Shown here one piece after another: positions 27,008-35,678 of a stretch of 64,000 nt of DNA. The DNA is from Thalassomonas sp. M1454 (GTDB taxonomy: Bacteria > Pseudomonadota > Gammaproteobacteria > Enterobacterales > Alteromonadaceae). Both the position numbers and the translations under genes were made by a program. A model generated the notes under the pieces. It was not told the origin of the DNA. It saw nothing but the letters and a program-made list of their open reading frames with translations, and did not search any database. Location of the stretch: positions 62,001 through 126,000 of the forward strand of contig NZ_VKDD01000004.1 in assembly GCF_007097525.1 (NCBI RefSeq). The letters run 5' to 3'. Every line of letters starts with the position of its first letter. Position 1 is the stretch's first letter.

Positions 27008-27769
27008 CTAGCTTTTTACTGATCTTCTAAATAGACCCAAGCTAAGTATACTCAATAACCAAAAGACTGTACCACCAGAAGAACCACCACTTTCAGATGT
27101 TGGCTCAGCTGTTGATTTAGGTGGCAGATTTGGTTGAGTATCTTCATTGGCATCAATTACAGTTATAGACTCGATCAATACAAAGTGTTGTTCGTTAATG
27201 CCATCGCCTGATGGCTCAGTTCTAAGAGGTGTATCAGTAAAGGCTGGCAGGTCGGTAATGTTATATAAGTCTAGCTGGTTTATTGCATCAACAACTTCCA
27301 TACCATCGCCAGTCACTCTACCAAAAGCGGTGAAACCTTCATTTTGATTATCTAAATTTGCACCATTGTCAGCCACATTGAAAAACCATTGGTTAGTTGC
27401 ACTATCAGGGTTGTTTCCTAATTTAGCCATAGCAATAGTGCCACGCACATTAGAGAACTTTGGTTCGTTCATTACTGCTGTAAATTTCATTTCATCAACA
27501 ATATTGTTGTTATCTATGTTGTAACTAAAGCCACCACCTTGCACGATAAAGTTTTTTACTGAGCGATGTACAATTGAATTCTTATAAGCGCCTGTTTCTA
27601 TGTAGCGTAAAAAGTTATCAACAGTTTCAGGTGTTTCTTGATCGAATAGGTTAACTTCAAAGTCACCCATATTGGTTTTGAATAATACAACGGTAGCATT
27701 AGCGCTAGAGCTAAGGGCTAATAAACTGCTAAGTAACAAAGATGAGAAGCTAATATTTAAAAATTTCAT
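27008..27769 (-). CDS. Exported cyclophilin-type peptidyl-prolyl isomerase with GlyGly-CTERM tail
   Basis: A 253-residue cis-trans prolyl isomerase. The signal peptide ends at 'SSSANA' (about 25). The cyclophilin barrel has 'TNMGDFEVNLFDQETPETVD', the catalytic-Arg block 'SIVHRSVKNFIVQGGGFS', 'TNQWFFNVADN' and 'FGRVTGDGMEVVD'. After a Pro/Thr-rich linker the tail 'ESGGSSGGTVFWLL...LFRRS' is a GlyGly-CTERM signal, so a rhombosortase would process it and the type II system would likely export it to the surface. It may fold secreted proteins after export. The LETM1-like gene follows 9 bp downstream in the same orientation. Confidence 0.88.
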   Translation of the reverse strand: MKFLNISFSSLLLSSLLALSSSANATVVLFKTNMGDFEVNLFDQETPETVDNFLRYIETGAYKNSIVHRSVKNFIVQGGGFSYNIDNNNIVDEMKFTAVMNEPKFSNVRGTIAMAKLGNNPDSATNQWFFNVADNGANLDNQNEGFTAFGRVTGDGMEVVDAINQLDLYNITDLPAFTDTPLRTEPSGDGINEQHFVLIESITVIDANEDTQPNLPPKSTAEPTSESGGSSGGTVFWLLSILSLGLFRRSVKS

Positions 27770-27999
27770 TTGGTCTACTACTTAAAAAATAAATGAAATG
27801 CGAGCTTAACCCAAAGAGCCTATAAAAACAGCAAAAAGTTACAGCTTGGTGATATTGAATATTACAATAGTGTTGTCTCGCTGTTGGTTTTTAGATCGGT
27901 TAGTTAGAAGATTCCTTTATGGTGTTAATTTATATTACAATCATTTAACATAGGATTAACCATTCAAGGTTCTATAAAAATACTAATAAAGGTTTCAGG

Positions 28000-29121
28000 A
28001 TGAAAATGATTTACCAAAGAGTGCTTTTAAGTATTCTTTTTCTTACCCCTCTCCACGCATATAGCCAGGCAGCAGATTCCCCAAAAAGCAAAACTGAATA
28101 TAAAAAGCTCTTTAAGCAAGCATATGGTGCATATAAGCAATCACTTGATCAAGGTGATGCAGGTATCACCTATCAATACGCTAAAGAGAGCTATCAATTT
28201 GGCTGTAAGGCATACGGTGAGCATAATATTAATTGCGCCAATTTAGGGCTAAATTATTTATCTCATATGAAGAGTAATGATACGGATTCGCCGAAAGTTG
28301 GTGAAATAGTTATGCCGGTGCTTAAGAAGAAATATGGTGCTAAATCAATAGATGTGATTGATTTCATGATCTTAAGTGCAAGTAAGTACCCATCTAACAA
28401 TAAAGAGCAAGCTATTGATATTATCAGTACTGCTTTAGAGTATTTAAACGATGCTGAAGTAGAACCTGTTTTGAAGGCAAATATTGAATTGAGTGCAGGT
28501 AAAGCTTTACTTAAATTTAATAGTAACAAGGCTGTTATCTTAAAAAACAGTTATAACGATTTAAGTGCAAAGTTGCATCCAGACGATGGCAGATTACTAG
28601 AGCATAGGTTTTGGGCAGCAAAGTACTGGATGACTACGCCAAAGAAAAGTTTAGCAATTGAGCTATTTGAAAAAAACATACAACTATATGAGTCAATTGA
28701 AAATTATACACACCCCTACGAGCTAGTTTCACGTGCACACTTAGTTGCGTTATATGAACATAAAAAGCAAAGTGATGAAGCAACTAGGCATTGTATCGCT
28801 ATTGGTGAAATTCGCCCTTGGGATGATAATCAAGAACAAATACCTTTATTCAGGATCGCACCAACTTACCCAATAAATGCCGCAAGAAATCACAAAGAAG
28901 GTTGGGTGCAGTTGAGTTTTAATATCGATGAAAATGGTATGGTACGCGAGCCCAAGGTATTGAAAAGTAGCAGCAAAATATTTCGCAAAAGTAGCTTAAA
29001 TGCTTTAAAACAATGGCGCTATGCACCTAAGTTTGAAAATGGTAAAGCGGTCGAGGCCACTGGGCTAACAGTACAATTAGATTATAAAATGGGTAAAAGT
29101 TACACTAATCCTCATAACTAG
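28000..29121 (+). CDS. Periplasmic protein with TonB C-terminal domain
   Basis: A 373-residue protein with a cleavable signal ('ILFLTPLHAYSQA', about 12-25), an alpha-helical tetratricopeptide-like middle (about 35-275) and a TonB C-terminal domain (about 285-368: 'RIAPTYPINAARNHKEGWVQ', 'FNIDENGMVREPKVLKSS', 'ALKQWRYAPKFENGK'). Classical TonB has an N-terminal membrane anchor and a Pro-rich stalk. Both are missing, so it is unlikely to energise a receptor with ExbBD directly. Such TPR-TonB proteins are common in Alteromonadales and of unknown role. No transporter lies next to it. Confidence 0.8.
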   Translation: MKMIYQRVLLSILFLTPLHAYSQAADSPKSKTEYKKLFKQAYGAYKQSLDQGDAGITYQYAKESYQFGCKAYGEHNINCANLGLNYLSHMKSNDTDSPKVGEIVMPVLKKKYGAKSIDVIDFMILSASKYPSNNKEQAIDIISTALEYLNDAEVEPVLKANIELSAGKALLKFNSNKAVILKNSYNDLSAKLHPDDGRLLEHRFWAAKYWMTTPKKSLAIELFEKNIQLYESIENYTHPYELVSRAHLVALYEHKKQSDEATRHCIAIGEIRPWDDNQEQIPLFRIAPTYPINAARNHKEGWVQLSFNIDENGMVREPKVLKSSSKIFRKSSLNALKQWRYAPKFENGKAVEATGLTVQLDYKMGKSYTNPHN

Positions 29122-29161
29122 CTGATCATTTATAATGGTTGAAATGAAAAAACTAGAACAC

Positions 29162-29182
29162 TTAATTAAGAGAGCTGGTATA
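29162..29182. repeat. Half copy of the MITE-like repeat
   Basis: The sequence TTAATTAAGAGAGCTGGTATA is an inverted-end relative of the 10786-10951 element. Upstream of it, 29131-29155 resembles that element's interior (ATGGTTGAAATGAA against ATGGTTAAAATGAA). It lies between convergent genes and seems to be a decayed or variant copy. Confidence 0.5.
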
Positions 29183-29200
29183 AGCTGCGTAGAATATAAA

Positions 29201-30277
29201 TCACTTACGCATTAGCACCGAATAGTCTAAATCAAGTACCACATCGCTGTGGTACTTTTTACGCTTACCATCTTGTTGATATAAGTAGTCCATATTGTCA
29301 GGATTATTATTTTTAATACCTAACATTTCTATCCTCACAATCGCTAAATCATCTTTACCTTCAACATCGCTAATCTCTTTAATGGTGCTTTGTGAGTAAA
29401 TCGTATCGCCTGCAAATGACGGGTTACAGTGACTACCGCCATGGATTGCGCTGAGCCAAATAGCATTACCTAAACCGTTATAACTTAGTGCTCGGCAGAG
29501 CGAAATTATATGTCCGCCATAAACAAGGCGTTTGCCATGTTTGGAATCATCCATCATGTGTTGGTCAAAGTGCACGCGGGCATTATTTTGATAAAGTCTT
29601 GTAGCTAGTGAATGATCAGAGTCATTTATGGTTATGCCATCGCGGTGAAATAAGCTGTCGCCAACATTAAAGTCACTAGCTTTACGTTGATTATCACTGA
29701 ATGAATCTTGCCATTGCGCTAGATTAAGTGCGCTAGGAATTACTTGTTCAGCGGTTACTACTTCAGCTTGTAAGCTTTGCAGTTGATTGATGTTTGTAGC
29801 TGCAACTCCAGCTTGTTTGTGTACCATTACCCAACGCTTAAAACTAAGAACTATTTCATTGTGCTGGTTAGTGGCTGTTGAATGTACGTAAACAACGCCA
29901 GTTTTGCCATTGGAGTTTTCTTTTAAGCCAATAACTTCACTGCTAACGCTAATGGTGTCACCAGCAAAGCAAGGTTGTGCAAACTTAATTTCGGCATAAC
30001 CTAAGTTAGCTACTGCATTAAGTGAAACATCGTTAACGGTTTTACCAAAGGCAATATGAAATAATAAAAAATTATCCACCGGCATGGCGCTAAAACCTGC
30101 TGAATTTGCCACGGTAGTTGCACAATGCAGAGCAAACCTAGAGCCCGTTAGTGCTGTGTATAAAGTAGCGTCTGCTTCAGTGATAGTTCTTGGTACACCG
30201 TGAACAAGCTTTTGACCGATAATAAAATCATCAAAAAATAAACCTGTTGGTGTTGGCAGATAATTATTATTTTGCAT
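29201..30277 (-). CDS. mch: Mesaconyl-CoA hydratase (beta-methylmalyl-CoA dehydratase), double hotdog
   Basis: A 358-residue two-domain MaoC-like hydratase. It closely follows the Mch pattern known from Rhodobacter and Chloroflexus: 'GLFFDDFIIGQKLVHGVPRT', 'PVDNFLLFHIAFGKTV', 'SLNAVANLGYAEIKFAQP', 'GLKENSNGKTGVVYVHSTA' and 'RWVMVHK'. The second hotdog has 'RLVYGGHIISLCRALSYNGL' with the expected catalytic His. The enzyme interconverts mesaconyl-C1-CoA and beta-methylmalyl-CoA, whose cleavage gives glyoxylate and propionyl-CoA. I chose the Met at 30277 because it has an AAGAG box and the family N-terminus starts there; an upstream Met at 30337 lacks an RBS. It is the last gene of a four-gene operon with two lyase-fold proteins and a CoA ligase. 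Confidence 0.82.
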   Translation of the reverse strand: MQNNNYLPTPTGLFFDDFIIGQKLVHGVPRTITEADATLYTALTGSRFALHCATTVANSAGFSAMPVDNFLLFHIAFGKTVNDVSLNAVANLGYAEIKFAQPCFAGDTISVSSEVIGLKENSNGKTGVVYVHSTATNQHNEIVLSFKRWVMVHKQAGVAATNINQLQSLQAEVVTAEQVIPSALNLAQWQDSFSDNQRKASDFNVGDSLFHRDGITINDSDHSLATRLYQNNARVHFDQHMMDDSKHGKRLVYGGHIISLCRALSYNGLGNAIWLSAIHGGSHCNPSFAGDTIYSQSTIKEISDVEGKDDLAIVRIEMLGIKNNNPDNMDYLYQQDGKRKKYHSDVVLDLDYSVLMRK

Positions 30278-30352
30278 AAATACTCTTTTACTTAATGCGA
30301 TAGATTTTGAAAGTAATGAAGACCAATGTCGCAACATTGGTCTAGTAGCAAG

Positions 30353-31252
30353 CTAACCTAACAACTCACCTTGGCCAATTTCATGAACCTTGTCGAATAA
30401 ACAAATAACTCGACTTGCCCATTGTTCAAGACATGGCTCGATTAATCGGTCATCAATAACGGCTACACTTTGCCCCTCAGATTTAGCAACTTCCATGGCA
30501 TCAATTATAGCTTTGGCTCTACGCACATCTTCACCTTTTGGTGTAAGAGCATCGTTGGTATAAGTTAGTTGTATAGGATGAATAACCGCCTTACCATCAA
30601 AACCTAAATCTCTGGCTTGACGACAACTAAATTCGCAAGCTTCAACGTCTTTAAGGTTAAAATGAGGCCCATCTAAAATGCTTTTATGGTGCGCTCGCGC
30701 GGCTAATATACACATAGATAAATAAGTTAATAAACCTTGCCTATCTAAGGTAACGTTGATGCGTAGTGAATTAGCAAGATCGGTTGTACCCATCACAATA
30801 GTGGTTAATCTATCGCTCGCTGCAGCTATTTCTTCTGAGCGTAAAACTCCTAAAGGGGACTCAATATTTGCCATTACTGACTTTGCTTCACCACCGGCAT
30901 TATCTAAAGCAATAATTGCTTGTTTAAGCTCATCACCACTTTCTATATTTGGAAATAACACACCGTCAATATCAAGCTCAGCAATTGCTGCTAAATCATC
31001 TAAACCCCAAGGAGAATTGAGTTTATTTACTCGTACAATTCTTTCTGAATAACCAAAGTCACTGTTAGCTAAGGCATCAACTAATAGCTGGCGAGCTTCA
31101 GCTTTTCTACTTGGTGGCACCGATTCTTGTAAGTCAAAAATTATAGTGTCGGCATTAAGGCCGCGAGATTTCTCAATGTATTTATTTTTGTGCGCAGGAA
31201 CATATAATGCACTACGTCTTGGTCGATAATTAGTATCTTCATTACATGGCAT
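30353..31252 (-). CDS. CitE-like malyl-CoA / beta-methylmalyl-CoA lyase
   Basis: A 299-residue TIM-barrel lyase of the HpcH/HpaI-CitE family. Typical blocks are 'RRSALYVPAHKNKYIEKS' (CoA site), 'ADTIIFDLQESVPPSRKAEA' (Mg2+ region), 'VMANIESPLGVLRSEEIA' (catalytic and metal-binding Glu), 'MGTTDLANSLRI' and 'FDGKAVIHPIQL'. Members cleave citryl-, malyl-, citramalyl- or methylmalyl-CoA. Next to mesaconyl-CoA hydratase, cleavage of beta-methylmalyl-CoA to glyoxylate and propionyl-CoA is the best guess. It starts 2 bp after the ligase stop and is 75 bp from mch, so all are co-transcribed. Confidence 0.85.
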   Translation of the reverse strand: MPCNEDTNYRPRRSALYVPAHKNKYIEKSRGLNADTIIFDLQESVPPSRKAEARQLLVDALANSDFGYSERIVRVNKLNSPWGLDDLAAIAELDIDGVLFPNIESGDELKQAIIALDNAGGEAKSVMANIESPLGVLRSEEIAAASDRLTTIVMGTTDLANSLRINVTLDRQGLLTYLSMCILAARAHHKSILDGPHFNLKDVEACEFSCRQARDLGFDGKAVIHPIQLTYTNDALTPKGEDVRRAKAIIDAMEVAKSEGQSVAVIDDRLIEPCLEQWASRVICLFDKVHEIGQGELLG

Positions 31253-31254
31253 AA

Positions 31255-32910
31255 TTAAGCTCCTTGAGTTGCTAGTTGTTTTTCGGCTAAGTCAGCCAAC
31301 ATTTGTTTACGTAGTACTTTGCCATTTTTTGTGCGCGGGAAGTCATCATAAAAATGCACAATTTTAGGAGCTTTGTATTTAGCTAGATTATCACTACCAA
31401 AAGCTAAGATCTCTTGTTCTGTCGTAGTGGCATCTGGCGTTAAAATAATACAGGCACTTACTAGTACTTTGTCTTTACCTAGCTCTTCACCTAATGCAAC
31501 ACAGTCGGCTACATCTGGGTGAGTTTTGATCACGCGCTCAATTTCATGAGGCGATACACGGTAACCAAAGGTATTAATGATGTCGTCTTTACGGCCAACA
31601 AACCAAATATAACCATCTTCATCAATGCGAGCATAATCACCGGTATAAAAATAACCACTGTGCCTTGCTTTCGCTGTTTCTTGTGGCAACTGCCAGTAAT
31701 TTAAAAATAACCCTGGGTCGTCTTCCGAAATAGCGATCATGCCTTCTTCACCAGCAACTGCCGGTTTATTTTCTTCATTAAGTAACACCACGCCATGACC
31801 TGGCTGAATAAAACCTGCAGCACCTGGACGGATAGGTTGTTGCTTATTTTGTGAAATATAATAAGAGAATTCTGACATACCAATAGCTTCATAAACGTCC
31901 ATACCGAAACGGTCGTTCCACGCATGCAGCATTTCATCGGATAAGTGTTCACCTGCACTCATACAATGACGAAGAGATGGTACGTCAGCGCCGCTAAATT
32001 CAGTCTTTTGAATGATTTGGCGATAAATTGTTGGTACACCAATAAATATAGTGCAATCGTGTTTAGCGATAAGTTTTGGCCAAGTAGAGGCGTCATTAGC
32101 CCCTTCATGCACAATAACGGTATGGCCATGGAATAGTGGATCCATTAGCGCGGAACCAAGTACGTAGGTCCAGTTAAATTTACCTGAGTGCATAATGCGA
32201 TCGCCTTCTTTAAAGTCGAACCAAAATTTACTTGCTGGTAATCGTCCGATAAGCGAACGATGGGCGTGTAATACGCCTTTCGGGTAGCCCGTTGTACCTG
32301 AGGTATAAACTAAATAGGCTGGCGCGTTAACACTACAATTAACGATAGTGTCATCATTGGGACTGTCATTTAACAGTGCATCTAAATCTAATACTTTGAT
32401 TTTTATATCATCATCAAGCTCTGGCATATCGCCGCTGCCTGATAATAAAACCGCAGTAAGTTGGGTGTCTTCCTCTAAAATTGATTTGAGCTCTGGCCAC
32501 ATAGATTTAGCCGTAACTAACACCTTAGCTCCAGAGTCTTTAGCTAAATAAGCAACCTCAGGAGCAGATAGTAGAGTAGAAGTTGGTACCGCAATCGCGC
32601 CTTGTTTTAGGCAACCAAAAAAGCTAACCGGATATTCTGCTGAGTTTGGCAGACGAATTAAGACTCTATCGTCACTGCTTAAACCTAGCTCCTTTAAGGT
32701 ATAAACAAAACGACCACTAAGAGTATCTAGTTGCGAGTAACTTAGCTCGGTAGTACCTTGCTTATCATCTTCAATGATTAGTGCGACATTACTGCCTTTA
32801 CCTTGTTCAACATGCTGACGCACACAAGCATAAGCGATATTAAAATTTTCAGGAATAGTCCATTTCCAGCCGTTAGCTGTTTGGTTTAAAAGGTCATTAA
32901 ATTTAATCAT
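31255..32910 (-). CDS. AMP-forming acyl-CoA synthetase
   Basis: A 551-residue member of the ANL superfamily. It activates a carboxylate with ATP and CoA. The P-loop-like motif 'YLVYTSGTTGYPKGVLHAHR' (about 210-229), 'YEAIGMSEFSYYISQN', 'YFYTGDYARIDEDGYIWFVG' and 'TKNGKVLRKQM' (catalytic Lys) are all intact. The 'WKWTIPENFNIAYACVRQ' start resembles benzoate/medium-chain CoA ligases (BadA/BclA-like). Its gene is overlapped by one base with the HpcH-like gene upstream and is 2 bp from the CitE-like gene downstream. It probably makes the CoA ester that feeds mesaconyl-CoA hydratase. The acid itself (mesaconate, citraconate or a relative) is inferred from neighbours. Confidence 0.88.
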   Translation of the reverse strand: MIKFNDLLNQTANGWKWTIPENFNIAYACVRQHVEQGKGSNVALIIEDDKQGTTELSYSQLDTLSGRFVYTLKELGLSSDDRVLIRLPNSAEYPVSFFGCLKQGAIAVPTSTLLSAPEVAYLAKDSGAKVLVTAKSMWPELKSILEEDTQLTAVLLSGSGDMPELDDDIKIKVLDLDALLNDSPNDDTIVNCSVNAPAYLVYTSGTTGYPKGVLHAHRSLIGRLPASKFWFDFKEGDRIMHSGKFNWTYVLGSALMDPLFHGHTVIVHEGANDASTWPKLIAKHDCTIFIGVPTIYRQIIQKTEFSGADVPSLRHCMSAGEHLSDEMLHAWNDRFGMDVYEAIGMSEFSYYISQNKQQPIRPGAAGFIQPGHGVVLLNEENKPAVAGEEGMIAISEDDPGLFLNYWQLPQETAKARHSGYFYTGDYARIDEDGYIWFVGRKDDIINTFGYRVSPHEIERVIKTHPDVADCVALGEELGKDKVLVSACIILTPDATTTEQEILAFGSDNLAKYKAPKIVHFYDDFPRTKNGKVLRKQMLADLAEKQLATQGA

Positions 32911-34031
32911 TATATGCGTCCATATGGCCAGTTTTCACGAATAACATTGATCGGTAGTTTTTTCAGAACATCGATAGCAAATTGTTTGTCTTTTTCATCA
33001 AGAGATTTGAGTGCGTAAGCTCGAAGTAAGGTTTGTAGGGCCTTACCAAACATTGGCGGATCGAGCATTTCACCTTCAAATTTAATCGCACCGCCAAGTA
33101 ATGCATCGGCATCAATTGCCATTTGCAGAATTTTAACGTTACGCTGAATTTCTTTAGGTGACGGGGTAAATGCCACCTTACATAAATGAATATGGTATGG
33201 ATGGATCAATTGTTTACCGGTTAAACCCATTTGTGTTTCAACCACAGCATGGCCATGCACAACATGAGATTCATGATCGCCATGTAAGTCTAACCAACGA
33301 CGTACGTCATCAGGTTCAATGAACTTTTCTGGCATGCCGCGTTCGTTAATCAGTACTTCAACACCACCAATAACACCTTTACCGGCAATTCTTGCTTCTA
33401 ATAGCAACATGCGTAAATAGGTAAGTAATTCATCTATCCAACCTTCAGGAGTTAGGTGAATAGCCATTGCTTTTGAGAAATCATGAATACCAAAAACAAC
33501 GTGTTTAACAGCTGGAAATGCCATTAATTCAGAAGCTATTTTCAAAGAGCGAGGGTGCTCAATAATTGGCTGAATCTCTATATTTGGGTTAACCCCTAAA
33601 AGCCAAGCAGATAAATCACGAATCTCAGCCGCGCCGTACATTTCACCAGCTTTAGCTAATACGATCACATCAATATGCTCAGCAACTTGCATGATCATTT
33701 CTAAGTCTTTTTCATACTCTTCTGTTCTAAACGGGTTTATGCGTAAGGCAATTTGAAAAGAACGATCAGGAAATTTGGGTAGCTCATTAAGTAATAGCTC
33801 ACGACTCATTTCTTTTTGTCGACAACCATCTTCTAAATCGAACAATAAAGTATGAGCAGGGCAGTTATGGGCATGTTTGCGCATACGATCTGTGGCTTCA
33901 GCCATAGTTTCGTATTCACCATTTTTCGGTGAATATTTGACAGGAGGGTAATACAATTGAATGCCTGGCCAAAAGCCACCAAGTACATCTTCTTCGTTTA
34001 CCTGATCTAAGAACTCGTTATGATAGTTCAT
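32910..34031 (-). CDS. HpcH/HpaI-family CoA ester lyase, long form
   Basis: A 373-residue member of the HpcH/HpaI aldolase/citrate lyase family, longer than the usual 280-320. Seen blocks: 'AHTLLFDLEDGCRQKEM', 'FQIALRINPFRTEEYEKDL', 'IDVIVLAKAGEM', 'EIQPIIEHPRSLKIASEL' (metal Glu), 'KHVVFGIHDFSKAMAIHL' and 'GKQLIHPYHIHL'. It is distinct from the CitE-like protein at 30353 and from the one at 34522, so the three probably act on different esters. It is the first gene of the minus-strand operon. Candidate control sequences (TGTAAG/CTTACA arms at 34090-34112) lie just upstream. Confidence 0.82.
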   Translation of the reverse strand: MNYHNEFLDQVNEEDVLGGFWPGIQLYYPPVKYSPKNGEYETMAEATDRMRKHAHNCPAHTLLFDLEDGCRQKEMSRELLLNELPKFPDRSFQIALRINPFRTEEYEKDLEMIMQVAEHIDVIVLAKAGEMYGAAEIRDLSAWLLGVNPNIEIQPIIEHPRSLKIASELMAFPAVKHVVFGIHDFSKAMAIHLTPEGWIDELLTYLRMLLLEARIAGKGVIGGVEVLINERGMPEKFIEPDDVRRWLDLHGDHESHVVHGHAVVETQMGLTGKQLIHPYHIHLCKVAFTPSPKEIQRNVKILQMAIDADALLGGAIKFEGEMLDPPMFGKALQTLLRAYALKSLDEKDKQFAIDVLKKLPINVIRENWPYGRI

Positions 34032-34521
34032 ATTTTCCCCTGTTTTTAGTTAACCAGTAACATATTTTATTAAATCAAATTTTCATTTTTGTAAGTAAAA
34101 TGAAAGCTTACATATATAATTACATCATTAGAGTGTTTATTTCAAACAAATGTTTTAAATAATGTTTGAATTTTTTTATACATAAGGTTAGGGTAAGTTA
34201 TAACAAGTTGTTAACACGCTAAGTGTCACCAAAGTAACAACAGATTTGATATAACTTTGCTAAGTTAAAGTTATAAACTGAATCGATTGTCTTGTAACTT
34301 AGCAATTAGTCTTAGATTGGCGATTTAAGTAAAAATAATTTAAAAGGTATGTTTTTACTTTCTGTTAACAACATAAAAATGATAAATAGAAAAAAGTTTC
34401 TAGTTAATTAGTCGTAAGTCTACTAAAAGCTAATTGACATAATTACAGCCATTATGTAATAAATTTACATAACATTTTTTAAGTATATAAATTACTATTT
34501 TTATCTTTAAGGAGATTTACT
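34032..34521. promoter_or_regulatory. 490-bp divergent control region between lyase-gene transcripts
   Basis: There is no open frame here. The region is very AT-rich. It holds inverted arms TGTAAG (34090-34095) and CTTACA (34107-34112) near the minus-strand operon. Near the plus-strand gene it holds a -35-like TTGACA (34434-34439) with TGTAAT at 34455 (15-bp spacer, short). It probably contains both promoters plus regulator sites, but no dedicated regulator gene is nearby. Confidence 0.5.
34452..34472. promoter_or_regulatory. Candidate operator, 8-bp perfect inverted repeat
   Basis: TTATGTAA, five bases, TTACATAA lie over the likely -10 region of the lyase gene at 34522. The arms are perfect and the 13-bp centre-to-centre spacing suits a dimeric regulator of TetR, GntR or MerR type. 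Confidence 0.55.
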
Positions 34522-35517
34522 ATGTCTGCAGCTGTTCACCCTAATGTCGCTTTGTTCGATGCTGAAAAGCCGTTTCCAGTTATTCCAAGTTGTGAACATT
34601 TTGCGGGCTCAGAAAAGCTGATCCTTAAAGCAATGGAAATGCAGGATAAAATTGGTCCTGTATTTGATATTACTTGTGATTGTGAAGATGGTGCTGCTGC
34701 TGGATCTGAGCAAGAGCATGCTGAAATGGTAGGGCGTATCATTGGTAGCGAAGCCAATAAACATAACATGATGGGGGTGCGTATTCATGATCCATCTCAT
34801 CCTCATTGGAAAAAAGATGTTGATATCTTAATTCCTGCTTGTGGTGAAAAAGTTGCCTACATTACTTTGCCAAAATGTACGCAAGCTAGCCAAATTAAAG
34901 ATATGGTTACTTATATTCAAGGTAGCGCACAACTGCACGGCATTAAGCGTGAAATTCCTATTCATGTTCTTATTGAAACACATGGAGCACTACGCGATGT
35001 ATGGCAATTAGCCGCTACACCTTGGGTGCAAGTGCTCGATTTTGGCATGATGGATTTTGTATCAGGCCATTACGGCGCAATTCCTGCGTCGGCTATGCGT
35101 AGCCCTGGCCAGTTTGATCACGCTTTATTAAAGCGAGCTAAAACAGAAATGGTTGCTGCAGCCTTAGCTAATGGTGTTATACCTTGTCACAACGTAACCT
35201 TAGACTTAAAAAATAGTCAGCAAACAACAGACGATGCAACGCGTGCTCGTAATGAATTTGGCTTTATGCGTATGTGGAGTATTTATCCAACACAAATCAA
35301 TGCCATTGTTGATGCGATGAAACCAAACTATGAAGAAGTAGAAGATGCCGATGCAATTTTATTAGCAGCACAAGCGGCAGATTGGGGTCCTATTCAGCAT
35401 AAAGGTGAGTTACATGATAGAGCAACATACCGCTATTTTTGGGAATTACTGCAACGTGCTCACGTAAGTGGTATTGCCATTAGCGCTGAAGCTAAAGCTG
35501 CTTTTTTTAGTGAGTAA
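34522..35517 (+). CDS. HpcH/HpaI aldolase/citrate-lyase family protein
   Basis: A 331-residue TIM-barrel lyase of the malyl-CoA-lyase-like branch. Blocks: 'SCEHFAGSEKLILKAMEMQ', 'PVFDITCDCEDGAAAGSEQE' (metal site), 'KVAYITLPKCTQASQ', 'PIHVLIETHGALRDVWQLA' (Glu) and 'VLDFGMMDFVSGHYGAIP'. The C-terminus ('ATYRYFWELLQRAHVSG') is characteristic of a family often found beside 2-methylcitrate or aromatic-acid genes. It has a strong AAGGAG box (34510-34515). Divergent from the mch operon, it is the third distinct lyase paralogue within 5 kb. The substrate is unknown; malyl-CoA or a citramalyl-like ester is plausible. Confidence 0.82.
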   Translation: MSAAVHPNVALFDAEKPFPVIPSCEHFAGSEKLILKAMEMQDKIGPVFDITCDCEDGAAAGSEQEHAEMVGRIIGSEANKHNMMGVRIHDPSHPHWKKDVDILIPACGEKVAYITLPKCTQASQIKDMVTYIQGSAQLHGIKREIPIHVLIETHGALRDVWQLAATPWVQVLDFGMMDFVSGHYGAIPASAMRSPGQFDHALLKRAKTEMVAAALANGVIPCHNVTLDLKNSQQTTDDATRARNEFGFMRMWSIYPTQINAIVDAMKPNYEEVEDADAILLAAQAADWGPIQHKGELHDRATYRYFWELLQRAHVSGIAISAEAKAAFFSE

Positions 35518-35594
35518 CATGTTCTAAAAGCTTTTAATACCATTTTGATTAAATTGAAGTGGTATTGCTATCAACCAATTGCTAAAAGCTTTTT

Positions 35595-35645
35595 CGGTCA
35601 AAGTTACGTATAGTATTGTCTATACACAGCTTTGACCGTTTTTTT
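35595..35645 (+). terminator. Strong Rho-independent terminator
   Basis: CGGTCAAAG (35595-35603) pairs with CTTTGACCG (35630-35638), followed by seven T. A nested GTATAG/CTATAC stem fills the loop. It ends the lyase transcript 78 bp after its stop. Confidence 0.9.
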
Positions 35646-35678
35646 GTCTAATAGTTATAACCCCTCAAGGATTGTATT

